This document shows positions 26,629-34,102 of a stretch of 64,000 nucleotides of DNA, piece after piece. The position numbers were made by a program, and so were the translations under genes. The notes beneath the pieces are model-generated. The model had not been told where the DNA came from. It made no database searches and saw nothing but the letters and a program-made list of their open reading frames with translations. Origin of the DNA: Saccharibacillus sp. O23 (GTDB lineage Bacteria; Bacillota; Bacilli; Paenibacillales; Paenibacillaceae); contig NZ_NJDE01000004.1 of the NCBI RefSeq assembly GCF_002205895.1, forward strand, positions 1-64,000, read 5' to 3'. Every line of letters begins with the position of its first letter. Positions within the stretch are counted from its first letter, which is position 1.

Positions 26629-28023
26629 TTATTCGAAAATGGTGCCTTTTTTGAACGACGAGCCTTTGAACGCGAACTTGCTGAGCAGCAAGTAAGAGAT
26701 GCCCGCGGCGGTAAATCCGATGATCCAACCGATATCCACCAGCAGGAACGCCGCGCCGGCTCCGATCAGCATCGCGAGAATGGCGCTCGGGTTGTAGCCT
26801 TTGAACGCGCCGTCTTCGCGGTAAAGTTCGGCGGTGTCCACTTTTTGTTTGCGCAAAATGTAGTATTCGACCAGCAGGATCGCCACGATCGGTCCGAGGA
26901 ACGCCGAGTAGATCAGGATGAACATGTTCAGTCCTTTGGCGGACGAATCTTGAACCAGCACCCACGGGAAGGAGCAGAGCGCGAGCAGGCCGGTCACGAC
27001 GACGGAAGCTTTGTATTTCAATTTGGTCACGAGCGAGATCACGTAAGCGGGCGGCACGATGTTGGCGACCATGTTGACCGCGATGGCTCCGATGACGATG
27101 AACGCCGACACGCCGACCGTGATATACGGATTATCGACGATAACCGCGAACGCTTTGACCGGGTTGGAGATGCCCGTCGCCGCGGCCATCATCGCGCCGA
27201 TCGTCAGCACGAAACCGTAAGCGATCACGATCGGGACGAAATAGAGCGCGCTGCGTTTCTTGTCGCTGATGCCGGTCTTGAGTTCCCGCGAGTAGTCGGC
27301 GGCACTCAGGAAGATGGCGGCATAGTTCCCCAAGAAGACCATGATGAAAGCGAAGAACGGCAGGCCCCACGTGCCTTTGGCGTTGACCCAGACGTCCGTG
27401 ATCGCCGAGCTGTGCGAGTTCAGCAGCAGGCCGAACACGTAGACCAGCGCCAGCATGATGACGACGGAAGCGAGCGTCTCCACCCACTTGATCGCATGAA
27501 AGCCGTAAAGCGACAAGACGATCTGAACCCCTTGCAGAATGACGAAACAGATCGGGATGCTGTCGAAGCCGCCTCCGCTGAGCACTTTGACGATCTCGTT
27601 CAGCGCCGTTGCGCCGACCCAGCTCTGGAATCCGTACCAGACGATGGCGGGCACGCCGCGCAGGAACGAAGAGATCACCGAACCTTTGATGCCGAACGAC
27701 ATGCGAAGCTGCACCACGTAAGGAATGCCCGTCCGATAACCGAAACGGTCGTTCAAGGCGAAGATCACGGAGATGATGCCGATCGCGATGATCGCGGCCA
27801 CGAAAGTCTGAAGCACGTTCAGCGTGGCGACCCCCGCGGCGATCAAGCTTGCTCCCAGCGTCATGTTGCCGAGATTCACGCCGTCCCCGATCCACATAAA
27901 CATGTAAGGTACCGAACCAACCGTCCTGTCGCTCTCCCGTTTCGGTTTCAGGGAGTCGTCCACACGGATTTCTTCTTGCAGCGGCGCTTCCTCCAACACT
28001 CGACCGGCCAAATTCGTAGACAT
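26629..28023 (-). CDS. pucI: Allantoin permease (NCS1 family)
   Basis: Cytoplasmic-membrane symporter importing allantoin, 464 residues with about 12 membrane segments. NCS1 signatures include MWIGDGVNLGNMTLG at the first segment, SFGIKGSVISSFLRGVPAIVWYGFQSW in two adjoining blocks, FLGNYAAIFLSAADYSRE and the late NMVANIVPPAYVIS. ATG 28023 follows GGGAGTGGAG. Its upstream region is unusual: a 101-bp nested inverted repeat (28100-28200) and a TnrA/GlnR-like site (28262-28278). Cotranscribed with pucH. Confidence 0.93.
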   Translation of the reverse strand: MSTNLAGRVLEEAPLQEEIRVDDSLKPKRESDRTVGSVPYMFMWIGDGVNLGNMTLGASLIAAGVATLNVLQTFVAAIIAIGIISVIFALNDRFGYRTGIPYVVQLRMSFGIKGSVISSFLRGVPAIVWYGFQSWVGATALNEIVKVLSGGGFDSIPICFVILQGVQIVLSLYGFHAIKWVETLASVVIMLALVYVFGLLLNSHSSAITDVWVNAKGTWGLPFFAFIMVFLGNYAAIFLSAADYSRELKTGISDKKRSALYFVPIVIAYGFVLTIGAMMAAATGISNPVKAFAVIVDNPYITVGVSAFIVIGAIAVNMVANIVPPAYVISLVTKLKYKASVVVTGLLALCSFPWVLVQDSSAKGLNMFILIYSAFLGPIVAILLVEYYILRKQKVDTAELYREDGAFKGYNPSAILAMLIGAGAAFLLVDIGWIIGFTAAGISYLLLSKFAFKGSSFKKGTIFE

Positions 28024-28099
28024 ACAGCTCCACTCCCTTTTTTTGTTTTTCGCGTACGCGGGGTCGCCCTCTGCTGACTTGCCTTACCGTTCCGGCTGA

Positions 28100-28200
28100 C
28101 CGCTTGTCTCATCTGATGAACGTTTATGTTCGGCTGAAACGCCCTAGAAACGTGCGCGTTTCAGCCGAACATAAACCAATTATTTAAGCGAGACAAGCGG
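28100..28200. promoter_or_regulatory. Nested inverted repeat upstream of pucI with PurBox-like cores
   Basis: Inner arms GTTTATGTTCGGCTGAAACG (28122-28141) and its exact complement (28157-28176) surround a 15-nt loop; outer arms CCGCTTGTCTC (28100-28110) and GAGACAAGCGG (28190-28200) are also exact. Each inner arm contains CCGAACAT, the core of Bacillus PurR PurBoxes, in the inverted orientation PurR uses. The spacing is longer than the usual 16-17 bp, and the bases flanking the core are not AT-rich as expected. It could be an operator, a leader hairpin or a cruciform. Confidence 0.7.
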
Positions 28201-28261
28201 CTGACCTCTCGCGTACGCCTACAGGCGATTGAAAATCCGGTAAGATAACATCACTTGTTTA

Positions 28262-28278
28262 TGTAACGTATTCTTACT
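28262..28278 (-). promoter_or_regulatory. TnrA/GlnR-like nitrogen-control site upstream of pucI
   Basis: TGTAACGTATTCTTACT matches TGTNANAWWWTMTNACA at 15 of 17 positions (the final A is T). It lies about 240 bp above pucI, beyond the inverted repeat. Confidence 0.5.
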
Positions 28279-28365
28279 CTTGTTTTCTGTTTCTTATTTT
28301 ATCACCTTACGGTCACAATTCATTGGCAAAAACGTAGATTATCGGACCTTTAGCTGTTGAAATTA

Positions 28366-28395
28366 AACAAAAAAATATCACACAGAGTGTGATAT
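28366..28395 (-). terminator. Terminator of the permease-amidase-FAH unit
   Basis: On the minus strand ATATCACAC-TCT-GTGTGATAT is a perfect 9-bp stem with a 3-nt loop, followed by TTTTTTT. It ends the unit whose last gene stops at 28467 and separates it from pucI-pucH. Confidence 0.92.
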
Positions 28396-28466
28396 CGGAG
28401 TGGAACCGTTTTATTTCCGAACATTATAGAGAGCATAGGGTGAAAAATGGACGCCGGGACGAAATA

Positions 28467-29339
28467 TCAGCTGTGCGCACTTACCGGATTCGCGAGCGGC
28501 GGCAGACCGGCGATGCTGCACGCCGCACGGTCGCCGGGGTTGATCGCGACGGAACCCGGCGTTCCCGTCAGAATCACGTCGCCGGGATTCAGCGTCATGA
28601 TCCGCGAGAGGAACGAGATCAGATAAGCGGGCGAAAAGATCATCCGGTTCACTTGATTGCGATGAACGACCTCGCCGTTCCATACCGTTTCGACCGATAT
28701 TTCGGACAGATCCGCATATTCGTCCGGCGTCGCCAGCACGGAGCCGAGACTGACGAACGTATCGAAACTTTTGGCTCTTTGCATAAAACGGGGATTGCGG
28801 GCATGGATGTCTTTGGCGGTCATATCGAGCGACGTCGCGAAGCCGGCGGCGAAGCTTAGCGCGTCTTCTTCGTCTACTCGGCGGCAGACGCGGCCGATCA
28901 CGATCGCCAGCTCCGCTTCCGCGGAGATCGCTCCGGCTCCTTCCGGCAGGACAATGTCTTCTTCCGGACCGATCAACGCCGAATCCGGCTTCAAGAAGAT
29001 CACCGGTTCGTTTTCGGGCGGACGTCCGGAGAGTTCGATCGCTTTCTCCAGATAATTCATCCCGATGCCGATGATCTTGCCCGGACGTCGGGTAAGCGCG
29101 GTAAAACGCACGCGTGCGGCATCGACGAACAGATCCGGCAGCGAACGTTCCAGCTCCTCGCCGGCTGCTTCGTACGCGCTTCGCAAAGCGTCCAGGCGAC
29201 CGGCTTGCAGCAGGCCGAGCAGATCCGTTTCCCAATCGGAGCCGGTCCGCTCATTGAGCAGAGACAGCGGAACGACGCCTTTAGACGTCAGCAGCGCCGC
29301 TTGTTCGCGGCCTTCGTATCGAATCGTCGCCAGCTTCAT
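28467..29339 (-). CDS. Fumarylacetoacetate hydrolase family protein in purine cluster
   Basis: 290 residues. A short N-terminal domain (1-80) is followed by the FAH catalytic domain: IIGIGMNYLEKAIE, EPVIFLKPDSALIGP, the metal-binding AEAELAIVIGR, SLDMTAKDIHARNP and the C-terminal LNPGDVILTGTPGSV. FAH enzymes cleave or decarboxylate 2-keto acids and related compounds with Mg2+; in other ureide clusters relatives are annotated as ureidoglycolate lyases. Here it could act on a C2 ureide product (ureidoglycolate, oxalurate or a derivative), which is inference. ATG 29339 overlaps the amidase stop (ATGA); longer in-frame starts lie inside the amidase gene and are rejected. Confidence 0.85.
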   Translation of the reverse strand: MKLATIRYEGREQAALLTSKGVVPLSLLNERTGSDWETDLLGLLQAGRLDALRSAYEAAGEELERSLPDLFVDAARVRFTALTRRPGKIIGIGMNYLEKAIELSGRPPENEPVIFLKPDSALIGPEEDIVLPEGAGAISAEAELAIVIGRVCRRVDEEDALSFAAGFATSLDMTAKDIHARNPRFMQRAKSFDTFVSLGSVLATPDEYADLSEISVETVWNGEVVHRNQVNRMIFSPAYLISFLSRIMTLNPGDVILTGTPGSVAINPGDRAACSIAGLPPLANPVSAHS

Positions 29340-30649
29340 GCCTGCACCTCTTTCTGATCGGCAAAATGTTCCGAGGCCCAGCGCAGCAGCTTCAGATCGC
29401 TGCCCGGTCCTCCGATAAACGATAACCCGATCGGCAGGCCGTCTTCGCGCCCGATCGGAACCGTCACCTGAGGCAGACCCGACAGACCCGCGATGCAGGA
29501 CAGCTGCATCACTTTGGCGCGGTAAGCCTCGGCTTCCTCGCCGCCAAGACCGAGCAGCGGCGCCGGCCCCGGAGCGGTCGGCAGCGCGAGCAAGCCGTCT
29601 TCGCCGAGCCGTTCGACCAGAACGCGGCGTACCCGCGCGCGCAAAGCTTCTTCCGCTTCGCTTCCCTGCGCTTCCAGCGTGCGCGCCCAAGCGAACCGCT
29701 CCGCGATTCCCGGTCCGAAGGCCGGATTCGCGCGGTCGATCCACTCGCCGTGCTCGCGCGCGATCTCCGTGCCTTGGAGCACGCGGAACGCCGCCGACCA
29801 ATCGGCCAGAGTCTCGCCGCTTTCCGTCAGGCGCAGCTCGGCCCGCTCCTCCGGCGCTTGCTCCGCCGTCGACCCGCGCAGAGCGGCCAGAAGCGCGCTA
29901 CGGTCGCCCGCTTCGAGCAGTTCCCAAGCTTCTCGCGCCATGAACAGGCGCTTGAAGCCTGAAGCTTGCGCCGACGGCTGCGGCTCAAGCAGCGCTTCGC
30001 CGACGCGAAGCAGAACCTCCGGGTCCCGGCTCATCCAGCCGACCGTATCGAAACTGCGGGCCAGCGGAATGACGCCTTCCGCCGATACCGCCCCGTGCGT
30101 CGGGCGGAATCCGTACAGCCCGCAGTAAGACGAAGGAATCCGCACCGAACCTCCGGTATCGGTACCTACGGCAAAATCGACCAGTCCCGCGGCGGCGGCG
30201 ACCGCCGAACCGCTGGACGAACCGCCCGGAATCCGTTCCGGCGCGGCCGGATTGACCGGCGTGCCGTAATGGGCGTTCTGACCGTTGAGGCTGTACATCA
30301 GTTCGTCGGTATGCGTCGTGCCTTGCAGCGTCGCTCCGTTTTCGAGCAGGCGCACCAGCGCGGGAGCAGTCGATTCGGCGGCGGCATGCGTCTTCAGCCA
30401 ATCGGGGTTCCCCGCGCCGCTGGTCACGCCTTGCAGATCGAAGACGTCTTTTACGGCAAACTTCAATCCGTTCAGTACGCCTTCGCCGATAGCCGGCAGA
30501 CGGATCCCGGGATCGACGTAAGCCCCCAGACGATCTTCGGCAGAACGATTTTGGGCAGACTTGTTCGGAAAATCCATTTCGTTTTCCGGCAGAAGCCGGC
30601 CGTTCGAATGAATCGACGACGTTTCCGGATGATTCGAATTAGCGTTCAT
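29336..30649 (-). CDS. Amidase signature family hydrolase in purine cluster
   Basis: 437 residues. The Ser-Ser-Lys triad of the amidase signature family is visible: Lys in GLKFAVKDVFDLQG (about 62-75), the Gly/Ser run IPGGSSSGSAVAAAAG (about 139-154) and the nucleophile Ser in GTDTGGSVRIPSSYCG. It overlaps the permease gene by 11 bases and the FAH gene by four, so it is tightly coupled to both. In the PucG pathway the product oxalurate needs further breakdown; an amidase acting on oxalurate, oxamate or allophanate would fit (inference). It lacks the C-terminal domain of allophanate hydrolase. Confidence 0.88.
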   Translation of the reverse strand: MNANSNHPETSSIHSNGRLLPENEMDFPNKSAQNRSAEDRLGAYVDPGIRLPAIGEGVLNGLKFAVKDVFDLQGVTSGAGNPDWLKTHAAAESTAPALVRLLENGATLQGTTHTDELMYSLNGQNAHYGTPVNPAAPERIPGGSSSGSAVAAAAGLVDFAVGTDTGGSVRIPSSYCGLYGFRPTHGAVSAEGVIPLARSFDTVGWMSRDPEVLLRVGEALLEPQPSAQASGFKRLFMAREAWELLEAGDRSALLAALRGSTAEQAPEERAELRLTESGETLADWSAAFRVLQGTEIAREHGEWIDRANPAFGPGIAERFAWARTLEAQGSEAEEALRARVRRVLVERLGEDGLLALPTAPGPAPLLGLGGEEAEAYRAKVMQLSCIAGLSGLPQVTVPIGREDGLPIGLSFIGGPGSDLKLLRWASEHFADQKEVQA

Positions 30650-32114
30650 AAGACGTTCCTCCTCTAGTCGCGTGCAGGGAAGCAGAAACCGGATCTTCTC
30701 TGTCCGTTTTCGTATGCGGTTCTTGCGTAACTTGCGTCTGCTGGGTTTTCTGCGCTTGTTCGCCCGTTTCCGTTTGTTCGCGCATTTCTTTTTCCTGCTC
30801 CGTTTGCGGACGCGGCGCGCCGAAACGCAGCCGGTCCAGCAGCAGCGCCAGCAGAATGCCGACCAGCAGTCCGTTGCCCAGCAGCGGACGGAGCAGCGGC
30901 GGCAGCGAAGCGAAATAAGTCGACGGCATCCCCATGACGATAATGCCGACGAACAGCGGCGCGGCCGTGCGGTACAGATTGGCCGCGTCCATCCGGATCT
31001 GTCCGAAATACTGCAGCGAAGAACCGAGCAGGCGCAGATACGTCACCAAGAGTACCGCGCTGCCGATACTCAGCGGAAGAGCGGTCAACGCGCCGCTTAC
31101 CGCCGGAATCAGACCGATCGCGGCGAACAGCAAGCCTCCGATCACGAACGGCAGCCTTTCGCTAATCTTGGTCTGCTGCAAAAAGCCGACGGACGAGACG
31201 TACGGCGCATACGGCACCAGCCCCAGCACGCCAGACAAGATCGCCAAGATTCCGCTGATCGTGAACGAACGCCGATACTGCCCTTTGTCCGCTTCCTGTC
31301 CGTAAATGCCGTCGGTTCCTTTGAGCGCGCCGAACGTATTCGACGCGTTCACGAGCCCCGCGATTACGGCGATCGCGATCACGCCTACGTTCAAGCTGTC
31401 TCCGGTCGGTTCGCCCAGCGGGAACCAAGCGGCGGACAGCAGTCCGTTGCTTCCCGACGCGCCGCCTTGCGAACCGAAGATCAGCACATGCAGCACCCAA
31501 CCGCCCAGAATTCCGATCAGCAGCGCGTACTGCCCGATCTTGGGATTCGCCACGACCGAGAACACCGCGACAAATGCCGCGACAGCGGCCGCAAGCAGGA
31601 AAATCCCCGGCTGAATGACCGCTTCCCCGGCCGGCGTTCCCGACGAGATCCCCAACATGCCCTGCAAGAAAATCATGTTCAACCGGCAGCCGAGCAGAAA
31701 CATGAAAACGGCCATCACGCCCGGCGTAAACCATTTCGACAGCGGCCCCGCCAGCCCGCATGCGCCGATCAAGACGGTGAGGATCCCCGAGATCACGATG
31801 CCGACCGCAAGGCTTCCGCCCAATCCGATCAGCGAGATCCCGAGCGACGGCGCAGCCGCGCATAAGCTGAGGATCACTCCCCACCACAGTCCCGACTGTC
31901 CTTCCATGACCGCCCTTTTATGGCCCAGCCCCGCTTGTACGACGCAGGCCAGCCCGGTAAGCACGAACGAACATTGGATCAGAAATTGAATCCGATCCTG
32001 CGGCAGCCCGAACGCGGCCCCCACCGTGATCGGAATGACGACCGTATTCGTAAACAAAAAAAAGAGCCATTGCAGCCCCGCCAATCCCGAACGCAGCGAG
32101 ATGATGTTTTTCAT
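30639..32114 (-). CDS. NCS2 family purine/uracil permease
   Basis: 491 residues with about 12-14 hydrophobic membrane segments. NCS2 (xanthine/uracil permease) features include the start GLQWLFFLFTNTVVIPITVG, AVMEGQSGLWWGVILSL, LVNASNTFGALKGTDGIYG and LIPAVSGALTALPLSIG. A hydrophilic tail rich in Gln/Glu/Thr follows (about 440-491). It probably imports a purine base or a ring-opened product; the exact substrate cannot be read from sequence. First gene of permease-amidase-FAH. Immediately upstream is a 687-bp repeat-filled intergenic region that separates it from pucG. Confidence 0.88.
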   Translation of the reverse strand: MKNIISLRSGLAGLQWLFFLFTNTVVIPITVGAAFGLPQDRIQFLIQCSFVLTGLACVVQAGLGHKRAVMEGQSGLWWGVILSLCAAAPSLGISLIGLGGSLAVGIVISGILTVLIGACGLAGPLSKWFTPGVMAVFMFLLGCRLNMIFLQGMLGISSGTPAGEAVIQPGIFLLAAAVAAFVAVFSVVANPKIGQYALLIGILGGWVLHVLIFGSQGGASGSNGLLSAAWFPLGEPTGDSLNVGVIAIAVIAGLVNASNTFGALKGTDGIYGQEADKGQYRRSFTISGILAILSGVLGLVPYAPYVSSVGFLQQTKISERLPFVIGGLLFAAIGLIPAVSGALTALPLSIGSAVLLVTYLRLLGSSLQYFGQIRMDAANLYRTAAPLFVGIIVMGMPSTYFASLPPLLRPLLGNGLLVGILLALLLDRLRFGAPRPQTEQEKEMREQTETGEQAQKTQQTQVTQEPHTKTDREDPVSASLHATRGGTSYER

Positions 32115-32248
32115 GATTCACCTTCCGTATCCGGTTTTCTTTTCGCGCCTTTGTCGACTCTTGAAATCTTTCTTCATACACTCACTGCACTCGCAAACAT
32201 GGACCAAGCGTCAAGATTTCGAGCGTAAAAAACGGAGATACGCGAAAA

Positions 32249-32434
32249 TGTTGACTAAAAGTCAGCATTTTCAGCATACAAAGCGTATTTAAGCGCAAAT
32301 GTTGACTTAAAGTCAGTATTTTCAGCGATTATCGTCTGATTATGCCCTATATCGCTTGAATTTTTGACATAACGTCAACATTCTTGCTCGCATTGCTTGA
32401 AAAGAGCAAAATTGCTGACCAAAAGTCAACATTT
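32249..32434. repeat. Four degenerate GTTGAC-GTCAAC palindromes, about 50-60 bp apart
   Basis: Copies: ATGTTGACTAAAAGTCAGCA (32249-32268), ATGTTGACTTAAAGTCAGTA (32299-32318), TTTTTGACATAACGTCAACA (32361-32380) and ATTGCTGACCAAAAGTCAAC (32411-32430). Each is one intact and one decayed arm of TGTTGACT-TAA-AGTCAACA. Similar short runs (AGCGCAAA, CGCTTGAA, GCTTGAAAAG) lie between them, so the whole may be a decayed tandem of a 50-60-bp unit. Confidence 0.75.
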
Positions 32435-32470
32435 CCCGTATGCGCCCGAATCGAATCGGCCCTTAAGCAA

Positions 32471-32498
32471 AAGGATTCCGGAACTTCCCGGAATCCTT
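32471..32498 (-). terminator. Possible terminator downstream of pucG
   Basis: AAGGATTCCGG and CCGGAATCCTT form a perfect 11-bp stem; on the minus strand it is followed by only TTTT. It lies about 300 bp after the pucG stop, beyond the repeat array. Confidence 0.5.
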
Positions 32499-32565
32499 GC
32501 TCTTCTATCTTTCCTACCACCAAGCAGGGATGACCTGGGGCGGAGGAGGAGATTCAGCGGAGAAG

Positions 32566-32755
32566 CTCAAGACTTTCGCAGAAAGTCACTTCGGAAGCAT
32601 ACGCTCAAGACTTTCGAAGAAAGTCTCTTCGGAAGCATATGCTAAAGACTTTCGCAGAAAGTCACTTCGGAAGCATATGCTAAAGACTTTCGCAGAAAGT
32701 CACTTCGGAAGCATATGCTAAAGACTTTCGCAGAAAGTCACTTCGGAAGCAGATG
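32566..32755. repeat. Five tandem 38-bp hairpin repeats, same family as 4783-5048
   Basis: Units start at 32566, 32604, 32642, 32680 and 32718. The core GACTTTC-gca/gaa-GAAAGTC, CTTCGGAAG and the perfect palindrome AGCATATGCT match the first array apart from a few characteristic substitutions (loop gca, leader ctaaa or ctcaa). Units within an array resemble each other more than units between arrays, pointing to local homogenisation or duplication. Confidence 0.95.
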
Positions 32756-32801
32756 CTATGCGAATCTCTCCCGCAGCCCCCACGCTCCTCCCCTCCGCCC
32801 G

Positions 32802-34043
32802 TCACACCGTCACTACCCCAACGCCCTCATACACATCCAACGCCTCCTGCACGCCTTTGCCGATCGCGATCGGCGCTTTGTGCCGGATCAGCACCGCCTC
32901 CAGCGCGGCCAGCACGAACAGCACGTTTTCTTTGCGGCAGCTGTAGCCCATCGTGCCGATCCGCCAGATCTGACCGTGCAGCGGGCCGAACGAGCTGGCG
33001 ATCTCGATGCCGAATTGATCCAGCAGCATGCCGCGCACCGATTCGCCGTCCACGCCGGCCGGAATCTTGATGCAGGTCACGACCGGCAGTTTCCAATCGA
33101 AGTCGTTGAACAGTTCCAATCCCATGCCGCGAATGCCCGCCATCAACGCCTGCTCGTGCAGCTTATGGCGCGCGAAACGTTCTTCCAGACCTTCTTCGAG
33201 CAGAATCCGCAGTCCTTCGCGCAGCGCGTACAGCATGGACGTCGCTTCCGTATGATGGTTCAGGCGGCGCGGACCCCAGTAGTCCTGAAGCTGGCTGAGA
33301 TCGAAGTAGTTGCTGCGGATCGGATGCGCCACGTCGCGGCGGTCGCTTTCTTGCGCGACGCCCCGCTCCACCTTTTTTCGGCTGGCCAGAATACGTTCCA
33401 CCCGCTCGTTGTAGGTGATCGGCGCCATGCCGGACGGCACGGAGATGCATTTCTGCGTGCCTCCGATCACGGCATCGAGCTGCCATTCGTCGACTCGGAC
33501 CGAGACGCCGCCGATCGAAGCGACCGCGTCGACTACCGTCAGTACGCCGAGTTCGCGGCACGCCGGACCGATCCGGTCGAGCGGCTGCATGCAGCCCGTC
33601 GACGTCTCGCCGTGCACGATCGCCAGAATCTTCGGCTGCACCCTTTTCACTTCGTCGATAACGGCCTGCTGGTCGAAGACTTCGCCCCATTTGCATTCCA
33701 TCAGATGAATCTCCGCGCCTTGACGTTCGGCGATCTCCGTGAGCAGATGGCCGAAACGGCCGAAGATCGGGACCAGTACTTTGTCGCCCGGCTCGATCAA
33801 GCTGCACAGCACGGCTTCCAAACCGGAACGCGAAGTGCCGTCGATCGGAAACGCCCATTGATTCTTCGTCTGGAACGTCTGCCGAATCATGTCCATCGTC
33901 TCGTTCATCATCTGCGTAAACGCCGGGTCGAACTGGCCGAGAATCGGCGTCGCCATCGCGCGCAGCACTCTCGGGTCCGCTTCGACGGGTCCCGGTGTCA
34001 TAATCGTTCGCAAAGGTGCTTGAATTTCCCGATACTTCGTCAT
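32802..34043 (-). CDS. pucG: (S)-ureidoglycine-glyoxylate aminotransferase
   Basis: PLP enzyme that transaminates ureidoglycine with glyoxylate to give oxalurate (N-carbamoyl-2-oxoglycine) and glycine. 413 residues, class V aminotransferase. It starts with the family block TIMTPGPVEADPRVLRAM; the PLP Lys is in IGGTQKCISVPSGMAP (about 205), preceded by VVDAVASIGG with the pyridine-binding Asp. The fit to Bacillus PucG rather than serine-glyoxylate aminotransferase rests on its neighbours (pucF, pucH, pucI, pucR). It starts 59 bases after the pucF stop; the repeat array begins about 47 bases after its own stop. Confidence 0.92.
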   Translation of the reverse strand: MTKYREIQAPLRTIMTPGPVEADPRVLRAMATPILGQFDPAFTQMMNETMDMIRQTFQTKNQWAFPIDGTSRSGLEAVLCSLIEPGDKVLVPIFGRFGHLLTEIAERQGAEIHLMECKWGEVFDQQAVIDEVKRVQPKILAIVHGETSTGCMQPLDRIGPACRELGVLTVVDAVASIGGVSVRVDEWQLDAVIGGTQKCISVPSGMAPITYNERVERILASRKKVERGVAQESDRRDVAHPIRSNYFDLSQLQDYWGPRRLNHHTEATSMLYALREGLRILLEEGLEERFARHKLHEQALMAGIRGMGLELFNDFDWKLPVVTCIKIPAGVDGESVRGMLLDQFGIEIASSFGPLHGQIWRIGTMGYSCRKENVLFVLAALEAVLIRHKAPIAIGKGVQEALDVYEGVGVVTV

Positions 34044-34102
34044 CTATAGAACGCCTCCTCGATTGGTCTGTCCGAATTCCGCATTTTCGATCGTGTTTAA
34101 GG

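Larger units (their letters stand above)
32115..32801. other. Repeat-filled intergenic island inside the purine cluster
   Basis: No gene is supported in these 687 bases. They hold four GTTGAC-GTCAAC palindromes (32249-32434), a hairpin (32471-32498) and five 38-bp hairpin units (32566-32755). As at 4383-5105, the 38-bp array is next to the 3' end of a minus-strand gene (pucG, stop at 32802) and the palindromes lie beyond it. The permease promoter should be in 32115-32240, but none was clear. Confidence 0.75.

Noticed and set aside
28467-29801. A longer FAH protein starting at 29801
   Set aside because: The extra 154 residues are out-of-frame reading of the amidase gene, Arg/Ala-rich and featureless. 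The start at 29339 has the normal FAH N-terminus and an ATGA overlap.
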